Assembly (NCBI GenBank): GCA_030431255.1
Contig: JAUIJL010000018.1
Location: forward strand, 1 to 64,000
From: Thermoanaerobaculia bacterium
GTDB taxonomy: Bacteria; Acidobacteriota; Thermoanaerobaculia; Multivoradales; J023
Length of the DNA: 64,000 bases
Reading direction: 5' to 3'
The notes beneath the pieces are model-generated. The model did not search any database. It saw only the letters and a list, made by a program, of their open reading frames with translations, and was not told where the DNA came from. Below, in pieces: positions 49,980 to 57,900 of the stretch. A program made the position numbers and the translations under genes. Each line of letters begins with the position of its first letter. Position 1 is the stretch's first letter.

Positions 49980-51227
49980 TCAGCAGCAACCCGCCGCGCA
50001 ATTCGAGGTGCCCGTGGCGTGGCATTGGCCGGAGCAGTGGTAGTAGGAGCAACCCACGGCTTTGTTGCAGCTGTCCACGTCGAGGTCGAAGGCGCGACAG
50101 TCGCATAGCTGGTCGGACTTCCGGCAATCGGCGAAGCACTGCGAGGTGCCGGTGGGATGGCACTCGTTGGAGCAGGAGTAATACGAGCAGTTGGGATCGG
50201 CGTTGCAGCCACCGATGTTGTTGTTGTACTTGCGGCACGGGCAATAAGCATCGCAGCCGGCGTCACAATTAGACGTTCCCGTGGGCAGGCATTGGTTGGA
50301 GCAGTGATAGAAGGAACACTCGGGCGCGGCGTTGCAGCCTTGCACGTTAGAGTCGTAGTTTCGGCAACCGTAGAAATCGATTCTCCTCACGACTGTCTCG
50401 ATGCAGCTATTGCCCGAGCACGGCAGCTGATTCTGCCCGGAGAAAACCATATAACCGGGACGGGTTGCAGAGTGGGTCGGGTAGAACGGGCTTAGGGATA
50501 GGCTCGTCAGATCTCCTCCCGTCAACGCGCTGAGGGTTGCGGAGTCGTAACTGAAGGGGAATGTGTGCATTTCGCTGTCTTGGTAGAAGAAGGCGCCCGT
50601 CAGCACGTAGTCGTCCGGCGCACGTCCGCCGCCGCCTGGGTCGACGATCACGGTGGTGCCGTCGTCCACCGCCGAGCAAGGCAAGCAGGGGTCTGAGGGG
50701 GGAAGGGGGTTTTTTTGGAAGATGGAAGGCCAGTCGTCGCCCGCGAGGGTGGCGAGGCGGTCGAGGGCAGAGTCGATTTGACATTGAAGGGTCGAAAGGC
50801 CCCCGCACGCACTAGCGGAACCAGCTTTGGTCAGCTCGGCACCGAGCACAGGCATGAGGGCCGGCAACCCGGTTTCTTGGCTCTCGAAATGCTCGATCCA
50901 ACGGCAGATTTCCGCCAGGAAGAAGGTTTGGTCCGTCGATGTGGGCTCTAGGCTCTTCGCCTCCACCTTCCCGGGGTCCATGCCGGCGAGAAGGGCCGCC
51001 GAGTCTAAGCCGAACCTGAAGGTGCCCAGGCTCCCACAGTCGACGTCGGAAGCCGCGCCGGAGAAGCTTTCGCTGGGGCTCAAGCGGAGCCAGTGGACGT
51101 TCTGCTCGGCCCCGGGTCGACTTTTCGGAACCTGCGGTACCGGCTCAGGGCTTGCGGCAAGGGCGGGCAAGGCCGCGAGAAACAACATAGGTAACCAACT
51201 GACGAGATCGGACCGTAGTTGACGCAT
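49980..51227 (-). CDS. Secreted protein with four Cys-rich GTS repeats
   Basis: 415 residues from ATG 51227 (AAAGGAGACC upstream). Signal peptide about 1-25 (LFLAALPALAAS). An N-terminal helical part of about 150 residues is followed by the same middle domain as in 32751-33611 (DPCLPCSAVDDGTTVIVDPGGG, GYMVFSGQ, ETVVRRIDFYGC) and then repeats of about 38-42 residues: CSFYHCSNQCLPTGTSNCDAGC, CSYYSCSNECHPTGTSQCFADC and CSYYHCSGQCHATGTSNCAAGC are the cores. It ends right after the last repeat. No bipartite element is found in the 110 nt to the divergent CHAT gene. Function unknown; the disulfide density suggests a stable extracellular binding or structural protein. Confidence 0.8.
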   Translation of the reverse strand: MRQLRSDLVSWLPMLFLAALPALAASPEPVPQVPKSRPGAEQNVHWLRLSPSESFSGAASDVDCGSLGTFRFGLDSAALLAGMDPGKVEAKSLEPTSTDQTFFLAEICRWIEHFESQETGLPALMPVLGAELTKAGSASACGGLSTLQCQIDSALDRLATLAGDDWPSIFQKNPLPPSDPCLPCSAVDDGTTVIVDPGGGGRAPDDYVLTGAFFYQDSEMHTFPFSYDSATLSALTGGDLTSLSLSPFYPTHSATRPGYMVFSGQNQLPCSGNSCIETVVRRIDFYGCRNYDSNVQGCNAAPECSFYHCSNQCLPTGTSNCDAGCDAYCPCRKYNNNIGGCNADPNCSYYSCSNECHPTGTSQCFADCRKSDQLCDCRAFDLDVDSCNKAVGCSYYHCSGQCHATGTSNCAAGCC

Positions 51228-51336
51228 GGGAGAGGTCTCCTTTCAGTAAAGAGAATCAGTGTCGGGTCAGGATAGACGCGTCAAAAAGCCAGGAATCCGA
51301 TCAAAAAAATCTGTGAGTAGATAAAATCCATGGACC

Positions 51337-54120
51337 ATGAGCAGCCGCTTTATTCAAAAACGCTTGGCGCTTGGCGTTCTCGCGTGTTTCTTTCTCTCCT
51401 GTGTTGCCGAGGAAAAAGGCGTGGGTGTGGGGCTTCTGGATCCCGCCGAGCTCGCGCCGCGGATCGTCGCGCCCGAGGTTTCATTGGAGCCGGACGGCCG
51501 CCTGATGCCGGTTTTTTTGACCCGGGCAGATGAGCTCCAGCTGTGTTTGACCGCCGACTCGCGGCTCGATACCGGTCAATGGCACCTGGATTGGGATTTC
51601 GAGGGGGACGGTTTCGGGTCGAGCCGGTGGCCGTTGACCCGAAGCCTGGGCTCGACGGTTTGTTTCGACGGCAAGCTGCCTGAGCACCTGCCACTGGACG
51701 AGAATCTCGAGATCTGCCCTCGATTGGCGGATACTTTCGACGACTCCCAGCTCGATCTGCCGTGCAGCCGGATTCGGATCAGCGATCGACTACAAGAGCA
51801 AAAGGCCCTCCGCGGGCGGCTGTCCAAGGTGTTGTCGAGCACCGAGATCGTGGATCTCGACGGGCGGATCGAAGCGATCGACCGGCTGGCGGATGAAGCC
51901 CAAGAGGCGGGATTCTCAATCCTGGACGTACGCTTTCGATTGGTCGGCGTCTACTTTTTGAGGCGCGACGACTCGGCGGAGTCCCAAGCCCGAGCCGGCC
52001 GACGCCTGGAGAGTCTGCCCGAGTGGATCGAGCTGCCGGAAGCGGCGAGCCTCTTCGCGGACGTGCTCAACGAGCGGGCGCTCTTTCACTTGTACAACCT
52101 CCAAGATCTGGCGGGCGCGACGACCTTGCTCCGCCGGGCAGAGGAGACCTTCCGCTCCGTGGCCCAGAATCGGTGGCTGGCGGCGGTCACCTTGCGGGCG
52201 ACGATCCTGACCCGCGTCGGTCTGCATCGAGAAGGCCACGGGATCCTACTCTCTGCTTTGGACGATTGCCGGGCCACTTTCTGCACGCCGGCGGCGATTT
52301 CCTATGCCCAGGGTCAATTGGGTTGGTTCGTGTTGCAAGACCTCGACGCCAACCGGGAGGAGTTGCTTTCGGGTCGTGAGGAGCTTCGCCGCGCCGTAGA
52401 CCACTTATCTCACCAAGATGGGGTCGAGGTGGCCAATCATTGGGTCAACCTGGCTCACTTGGATCTCCGCCTGGGGAAAGACCCCCACCCGGCGCTCGAG
52501 CAGGCCTTTCGCGAGCTGGGATCCGAGACCGGCTCCGGGGATCGACGCCGATTGATCGCCGATTGGGCGGAGCTGGTCGAGGCGCTGGATGTCTTGCAAA
52601 ACGGGGATCCTGGCCGAGCGAAGGAGCGGTGCTTGGACCTCGGGGAGCGGGGGAACCGCCCGGTGCTGATCACCCGGGCATTCAGCTGCGCGGGTGAGGC
52701 CGCCCGCTTGTCGGGGGATTTCGAAGAGGCCCTGGAGCTGATTCGGCAGAGCCTCGTTTACCACGAGCTTTCCGGCAGCGAGGCGCTGACCAACGGCTTC
52801 GCCGCCGACTTCGGGCAGAGGGCCGACGACTACTATTCCGCCGCTCGGTTGGAGGTCGAGCTGGGGCGGCCGGCGGCCGCTTGGCGATGGCTCGAATCTC
52901 TGGACGATCGCTCTTTGGCCGAGCGTCGGCATTGCGCAGCGGGAGCCGAGACATCGGAAGTCCTGGAGCGTCGAAAAGAGAATCGTCGGTCCAGGGAGGC
53001 GGTCTTGCAACGGCTGGAGTCCTTGCCGAGGGTGGGGGAGGGCACACGCAAGCTGCATCTCCAAAGTCGTCGGCGGGCGCTCGAAGACGAGCTGCGGCGA
53101 CTCATTCGCACACAGGAGCCGAGTTGCTCGGCCGACGGCAGCCCCGAGCCAGGTTTTCAGGCCAGGTACCGGGCGTTCGCCACCGTGGACGAGATCGTGG
53201 TTCTCGAGCGAGCCCGAGACGGGAGCGTGACCACGGCTCGGCGCAGCCCGCTCGATCGAGGGGCTTTGATCGAGCGTTTGAAAGAGATCTTGGCTGCCCA
53301 GGAGAGCCGCATCTTGCCCGACGCGGAGTGGCGGCGTTTGACCCGACCGATCTCGGAGGCGCTGTGGGTCGAGGCCTTCGACCGCGGGGAGTCGGTGGTC
53401 GACTTCGCCCTGCACGGCGTGCTGCAGCACGTACCGCTCTCGGCGTTGCCGTCGCCCACGGAGCCGGAGCGCTGGTTGGCGGACGCCACGACGGTCGTCT
53501 TGGTGCCGGTCGGCGCGGGGACCGGGCCCCGTCCTTCCGCGGAGGGCTCGCGGACCCCGCTTTTCGTGGTCGATCCACAACGGAACCTGCCGTCCGGAGA
53601 GGCCTTGGCCGCCCGCTATGCCGAGCGTTTTCCGTCAGCTCGTATCCTCCACGCCGACCGGGCGACCCGCGACGCGTTCCTGCGTGAGATCGCCTTGGCC
53701 TCTCGCCTGCACGTGGACGCCCACGGTGAGTACGAGCCCGGCTTCCCGGAGCTGTCGAAGCTGTGGTTGGCGGACGGTCCCGTGACCTTGATCGAGCTCC
53801 TGGATCGGGATGTGCCCACGGAGCTCGCCAACCTCAGCGGTTGCCAAACGGGTCGCTGGCCGACCACCGCCGACAGCGGTCGCTACGGCCTGGCCGGCTT
53901 GTTCGCCCGCCAAGGCACGGCCTGGGTGATCGGCAGCCGAACCGACCTCGACGACAAAACCGCCGCTCTCCTGAACGGCGGTCTCTACGATCGATTGCGC
54001 GGTGGAGACGCGGTGCTCGAAGCCTACACCGGGGCCCTCGAGCAGGTGCGGGAGGCCCGCCCGGCGGCGGAATGGTCGTCGATACTGTTATTCCGAGGCC
54101 GGCCGATCGCCTCGGATTAG
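51337..54120 (+). CDS. CHAT-domain caspase-like protease with TPR-like repeats, probable lipoprotein
   Basis: 927 residues. The start LACFFLSC resembles a lipobox, so the protein may be lipid-anchored. After a beta domain (about 40-150) come helical TPR-like repeats (about 200-540), then a coiled-coil linker and the CHAT domain (about 610-920). The catalytic dyad is visible: His796 in VDAHGEYEP and Cys836 in LSGCQTG; the final WSSILLFRGRP is standard for CHAT. CHAT proteases are caspase relatives; several act in defence or programmed death systems after activation by a partner, others are general signalling proteases. No effector substrate such as a gasdermin is seen nearby, so a defence role is not supported here. 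ATG at 51337 lies 109 nt from the divergent start at 51227. Confidence 0.88.
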   Translation: MSSRFIQKRLALGVLACFFLSCVAEEKGVGVGLLDPAELAPRIVAPEVSLEPDGRLMPVFLTRADELQLCLTADSRLDTGQWHLDWDFEGDGFGSSRWPLTRSLGSTVCFDGKLPEHLPLDENLEICPRLADTFDDSQLDLPCSRIRISDRLQEQKALRGRLSKVLSSTEIVDLDGRIEAIDRLADEAQEAGFSILDVRFRLVGVYFLRRDDSAESQARAGRRLESLPEWIELPEAASLFADVLNERALFHLYNLQDLAGATTLLRRAEETFRSVAQNRWLAAVTLRATILTRVGLHREGHGILLSALDDCRATFCTPAAISYAQGQLGWFVLQDLDANREELLSGREELRRAVDHLSHQDGVEVANHWVNLAHLDLRLGKDPHPALEQAFRELGSETGSGDRRRLIADWAELVEALDVLQNGDPGRAKERCLDLGERGNRPVLITRAFSCAGEAARLSGDFEEALELIRQSLVYHELSGSEALTNGFAADFGQRADDYYSAARLEVELGRPAAAWRWLESLDDRSLAERRHCAAGAETSEVLERRKENRRSREAVLQRLESLPRVGEGTRKLHLQSRRRALEDELRRLIRTQEPSCSADGSPEPGFQARYRAFATVDEIVVLERARDGSVTTARRSPLDRGALIERLKEILAAQESRILPDAEWRRLTRPISEALWVEAFDRGESVVDFALHGVLQHVPLSALPSPTEPERWLADATTVVLVPVGAGTGPRPSAEGSRTPLFVVDPQRNLPSGEALAARYAERFPSARILHADRATRDAFLREIALASRLHVDAHGEYEPGFPELSKLWLADGPVTLIELLDRDVPTELANLSGCQTGRWPTTADSGRYGLAGLFARQGTAWVIGSRTDLDDKTAALLNGGLYDRLRGGDAVLEAYTGALEQVREARPAAEWSSILLFRGRPIASD

Positions 54121-54205
54121 ACCTGCATCTCACCGATTTCGGTGCGAGGCGGATAGGCCTCGGCTCAACACGATTCCGGCGTCGAAAGAAATCCGATCTT
54201 TTTTC

Positions 54206-54231
54206 GGGGAAAACCACGAGCCCCGGACTCC
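54206..54231 (+). promoter_or_regulatory. Bipartite promoter-like element before M23-like gene 1
   Basis: GGGGAA starts at 54206 after TTTTC, GGACTCC at 54225, 19 nt apart. The leader of about 190 nt to the ATG is the longest of the set. Nothing else recognised in 54121-54421. Confidence 0.72.
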
Positions 54232-54421
54232 CCGTCTATGAGCTAGCAAAAAAAACCGTGTTTTCGATCCGAGGCAAGACCTTCGACCGGTCTCTCCTGG
54301 GCTCGAATCGATGGCCGCCGCACAGACGGAGGACGAGCGCCGTCCTGTTCGAGGCTGCTCCGAAGGGCCGATGTCGTATCGCTCTTCGACGACGACCTGC
54401 TCGTGAAGAAAGGATCGGATG

Positions 54422-55744
54422 ATGAAGAACCCAAGTGTGTTGATTTCGATGTTTTTGTCCCTCGCCCTGCCGGCCGTCGCCTCGGCCGCCGGCTCCGAGG
54501 CGGTCTTCCAAGCCCCGGAAGACGGCCGCGCCGCTTTGTACGTGGAAGGCCCCTCCGAGGGCACCACCGACGTGGCCAACAAGACGACTTTTTCGGTGCC
54601 GGGCGGTTGGTTTGCCGTGGTACCGAACCCACCGGCGGAGCTGATCGACAAGGTCACGGCCGCTTCCACGACCCTCGCCAACTACGACATCGATCGGAGC
54701 CATTCCACCGGGTTGGAGCACAGCTCCCACGAAATGCACGAAAGCATGATCAAGATCGACGTCACCACCCGGGCGGCGGAAGGCCGCACCCTGGAGGAGA
54801 GAGTCAAGGCGATGCGGGTGCCCAACGCGGATCTTCCGTACAACAAATTCATGTTGTCGGACACGATCCCGGTCGACTTGGCCGGCCACAAGGGTTACGC
54901 CTACCGAGCGTCGACCGACCACGGTGACGTGGCGATCGTAGCCCTCGATTGGACCCCGAAAAAGACCTTGGTGGCGAGCCTGAAGATGGGTCGCACCGAC
55001 CAGTTGGAAGAGGCGTTGCGGGTGCTCGACACCGTGCGCGGTGAAGGCGAGCCCTATTTGCCGACCAAGAGCGATTTGCGGGGCATCGCCGATCAGCTGT
55101 CCGCCCTCGGTCTCGAGCAGTCGAAGAGTCTGCCGCTGAAGTCCGGGTATTGCACCCATTGGACCGGCACCGACACCGGCTGGTACGCGCCCAACAGTCC
55201 CATCGGTCTGAACCTGCCTTTCTATTGGGGCACCCGATGGATGGCCGGTGGTTGGGGTGCCTACTTCTGGGGCAACAAGACCCACGGCAACTGCAACAAC
55301 GATTATTTCGCCATCGACTTCAATCGCGCCAACTCGAGCTGCACCGGTTACCTGGGGGACGAAGGCTACTACGTCTACCCGGCACAGAACGGCACCGCTT
55401 ACACCGGTTGGGACGAATACGGCTACGGTAACTACATCAACGTCCAGCATCCGAATGGCATTCGCACCCGCTACGCTCACCTGAAGGACATCTACATCTC
55501 TTACGGCCAGTGGGTCAACGCGAGCACCATCATGGGCACTGTCGGCACCACCGGTAACTCCACCGGGCCGCACCTGCACTTCGGCTTCTACCAAAACGGC
55601 TACTCGCGGTGCGCTCGCTCCGGCGGTTGCCCCAACGGTGAGGCCTCCTCTTGGCCCAACTCGCCGAAGCCCAACGCGATGTTTACCGACCAGGGATGGA
55701 AGACCATGGCGGACGGCCAGTGCTACATCGCCCCGTGGCGCTGA
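54422..55744 (+). CDS. Secreted M23-family (LytM-like) protein with altered metal site
   Basis: 440 residues; ATG 54422 is preferred to the adjacent ATG 54419 because it matches the paralogue at 57901-59226 and sits 7 nt after AAAGGA. Signal peptide ends near ASAAG. An N-terminal domain of about 210 residues without known family precedes the M23 fold: NNDYFAIDFN, then RYAHLK and GTTGNSTGPHLHFGFY. The HxH motif (His384, His386) and Asp299 are present, but the His four residues before the Asp is Tyr295, so one usual zinc ligand is missing. It may bind peptidoglycan or another polymer without cutting it, or use a different ligand. The aromatic and Asn-rich surface resembles M23 members acting outside the cell. 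Confidence 0.85.
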   Translation: MKNPSVLISMFLSLALPAVASAAGSEAVFQAPEDGRAALYVEGPSEGTTDVANKTTFSVPGGWFAVVPNPPAELIDKVTAASTTLANYDIDRSHSTGLEHSSHEMHESMIKIDVTTRAAEGRTLEERVKAMRVPNADLPYNKFMLSDTIPVDLAGHKGYAYRASTDHGDVAIVALDWTPKKTLVASLKMGRTDQLEEALRVLDTVRGEGEPYLPTKSDLRGIADQLSALGLEQSKSLPLKSGYCTHWTGTDTGWYAPNSPIGLNLPFYWGTRWMAGGWGAYFWGNKTHGNCNNDYFAIDFNRANSSCTGYLGDEGYYVYPAQNGTAYTGWDEYGYGNYINVQHPNGIRTRYAHLKDIYISYGQWVNASTIMGTVGTTGNSTGPHLHFGFYQNGYSRCARSGGCPNGEASSWPNSPKPNAMFTDQGWKTMADGQCYIAPWR

Positions 55745-55811
55745 CCTGATCGTAGGGGCGCAGAGACTCGCCGATTAGAACACCCTGAGGCGTGATCTCG
55801 GCCCTCTACCC

Positions 55812-55849
55812 AAGGGCGGTCTCGGAAGGTGCCTTCCGAGACCGCCCTT
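55812..55849 (+). terminator. Strong terminator after M23-like gene 1
   Basis: An 18-bp perfect stem, AAGGGCGGTCTCGGAAGG (55812-55829) with its complement (55832-55849), around a 2-nt loop. Confidence 0.8.
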
Positions 55850-55898
55850 CGTTCCAAACACCTTGAATCGACGACACTCCAATGTGAAAGGACTCGAC

Positions 55899-57089
55899 AT
55901 GACATACCGTCTTCTACACGCCGGCACGGCAGCCGCTTGGCTCTTGTTGCTCGGCACCTCCGTTGCCGACGCCGCGTCGGTGAGCCCGGCGCGGGCCGCC
56001 GACACCCGTGCTTCCCTCTTGGCCGCCACCGAAGCCCGCGGGCCTTTGCTCGATTGCCAAGCTCCGGTATCGGCGAATAAAGCCCTTGCGAAGCCCCAGG
56101 CCCGTCGCCTCTTCGAGATCCAGCGAGACGAGCTGGTGACGCCGCTCGACGACAAGGAATACACCGCCGCGGTGTGGTCGCCCACCGGTGACGCCGTGGT
56201 GTTCGTCGCCCCCACGAACGAGATTCGCCAGCTCGAGGGCGCGCGTCTAGCCGACCCGTCGGTAGAAAGACCCTTCGCCGTGAGCAAGAACGAGCTGTGG
56301 TTTTACGGCATCGAGGATCACACCTGGACCCGGATCACGGAAGACGGCTCCAGCCCGGTGTTCTCCGAGGACGGCGAGACCCTCTACTTCATGTCGGGAG
56401 CGGAGCACATCGTCATGGATACGCGGGATTTCCGCTGGGCGCCGACGGGTCTCGAAAGCCCTGTGACCGACGCCGTGCTTTTCTTCGCCCAGCCCACCGC
56501 GCGAGGCCTGGTGGTGTCGCCCGAGCGCATCGCGGAGCCGGTCAAGGTGCTCGGCACCGCGAGCAAAGCCATGGGCGCTCGATTGGCGTTTTCCGACACC
56601 TTCGTCGCGTCGCCCGACGGTCGCTCCCTGCTGGTCAGCTATAGCGCCGACGGCGACACGCCGCCGTTCAGCGTCCTGCACCGCGCCGACGGCTCCGTGT
56701 TGCCTCTATTTAAAAACTGCCCCTATTCCGGTCACCAGCTCGCTTGGAATCCGAGCCGCGAAATCGTCGCCTATCCGGTGCTCGGGCCCCGCTCCGAGAT
56801 TCGAGTCAAAGATACGGCCTCGGGTGCGGAGCGCGCGGTCCTCGGCCTCGACCAAGCCGACAAAATCCACGGCCTTTCCCTCTCGGCCGACGGCGAGTAT
56901 CTCGCCTTCTCCCAAGGTGACCACCGCGAAGGCTCGTCGAGGCTCGGGGTGCTGGCCCTCGACGGCAGCGGTATGCAATGGCTGACCGAGGGCTTGATGG
57001 CCCAGTGGTCGCCGGACGGTAGCCGATTGCTCTACGCCGTGATCGGTGCGAGCACCCGCCTGGAATGGCGCTTGATGACCCTGCGATGA
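55899..57089 (+). CDS. Secreted beta-propeller (TolB/WD40-like) protein
   Basis: 396 residues from ATG 55899 (AAAGGA upstream). Signal peptide ends near SVADA. Several PD40/TolB-type blades are visible: AAVWSPTGDAVVFVAP, PVFSEDGETLYFMS, FVASPDGRSLLVSY, GLSLSADGEYLAFSQGD and AQWSPDGSRLLYAV. No catalytic residues. Propellers of this type usually mediate protein or ligand binding at the cell envelope. It is followed after 29 nt by the next gene and probably cotranscribed with it; the strong hairpin at 55812 separates it from the M23-like gene. Confidence 0.82.
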   Translation: MTYRLLHAGTAAAWLLLLGTSVADAASVSPARAADTRASLLAATEARGPLLDCQAPVSANKALAKPQARRLFEIQRDELVTPLDDKEYTAAVWSPTGDAVVFVAPTNEIRQLEGARLADPSVERPFAVSKNELWFYGIEDHTWTRITEDGSSPVFSEDGETLYFMSGAEHIVMDTRDFRWAPTGLESPVTDAVLFFAQPTARGLVVSPERIAEPVKVLGTASKAMGARLAFSDTFVASPDGRSLLVSYSADGDTPPFSVLHRADGSVLPLFKNCPYSGHQLAWNPSREIVAYPVLGPRSEIRVKDTASGAERAVLGLDQADKIHGLSLSADGEYLAFSQGDHREGSSRLGVLALDGSGMQWLTEGLMAQWSPDGSRLLYAVIGASTRLEWRLMTLR

Positions 57090-57118
57090 CCGACCGGAAG
57101 AAAGAAAGGAATTGCCCC

Positions 57119-57784
57119 ATGCGTCAAATGCTAAGAACCTTGTCGGTAGGTGCCCTGAGCCTCGCCGTTTCGTGCGTCTTCGTCCAGTCGGCGCTCGCCG
57201 AGCTGCCGGTCAGCTTCACCCACAAAACCCGCTACATTCAGTCCAACGGCTCCTACTCCTATTGGAGCAGCGGCACGGAGGCTTACACCAAGAGCACCTT
57301 GCCCAACGAGTGGTATGCCAGCTGGTCGAACAACACCCTGGACGCCGGCGCGGTCATCATCCGCAGTGGCGTGTATTGGCGAATCAATCGCTCCGTTATG
57401 GGCAGCGGCTGGCCGTTCAACAACTGCTACCGGGTTTGGGTCGGCAGCAACGTTTATTACCACACGGCTCCGACCTCCCGCGGCGGTAGGGAAGAGTGGC
57501 ATCCGAATTCCGGTGTCACCTCCACCAACAACGCCGTCAACCGAACCTATCGGTACCACGCGGAAAAAATTAATCGGTTGCCCGGCGCCCCCGATCCGTA
57601 CGTGGGCTTGCGCTACAACTCGAACATCCAAAACCGGACCGCCAACGGCTCGGGCGGTTGGTTGAGCAAAATCCGCTACGCCTACACCGGCCCGGGATCG
57701 CCCTACGAGCCCTTCGATCCGAACCAGGAGTGCAGCCAAGAGGACGACTTGACCAACAGCGATCCGCAATACGTTAACTACTGA
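57119..57784 (+). CDS. Small secreted Tyr/Trp/Asn-rich protein, unknown function
   Basis: 221 residues from ATG 57119 (AAAGGAATTG upstream). Signal peptide about 1-28 (VSCVFVQSALA). The mature part is rich in Tyr, Trp, Ser, Asn and Arg, with segments such as HKTRYIQSNGSYSYW and WRINRSVMGSGWPFNNCYRVWVG, and ends in an acidic tail. No domain recognised. It follows the propeller gene by 29 nt and may form a secreted complex with it. Confidence 0.72.
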   Translation: MRQMLRTLSVGALSLAVSCVFVQSALAELPVSFTHKTRYIQSNGSYSYWSSGTEAYTKSTLPNEWYASWSNNTLDAGAVIIRSGVYWRINRSVMGSGWPFNNCYRVWVGSNVYYHTAPTSRGGREEWHPNSGVTSTNNAVNRTYRYHAEKINRLPGAPDPYVGLRYNSNIQNRTANGSGGWLSKIRYAYTGPGSPYEPFDPNQECSQEDDLTNSDPQYVNY

Positions 57785-57802
57785 TCGTTCTATTCCAAAA
57801 GG

Positions 57803-57836
57803 CTCGACCCGCTCCGAGAAGTCGGCGCGGGTCGAG
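57803..57836. terminator. Hairpin between convergent genes (1)
   Basis: CTCGACCCGC (57803-57812) pairs with GCGGGTCGAG (57827-57836), followed by TCTT. Confidence 0.65.
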
Positions 57837-57847
57837 TCTTCGAGCTT

Positions 57848-57875
57848 GCCCGGCCCTTTCTCAAATGAGCCGGGC
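57848..57875. terminator. Hairpin between convergent genes (2)
   Basis: GCCCGGC (57848-57854) pairs with GCCGGGC (57869-57875); it serves the minus-strand M23-like gene or both. Confidence 0.55.
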
Positions 57876-57900
57876 ATTCTTGACGCAGACGCAAGTCGAT

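Noticed and set aside
51337-54120. A CHAT-based antiphage defence locus
   Set aside because: No gasdermin, CRISPR effector, NLR-like partner or other defence gene is adjacent; the protein appears exported.
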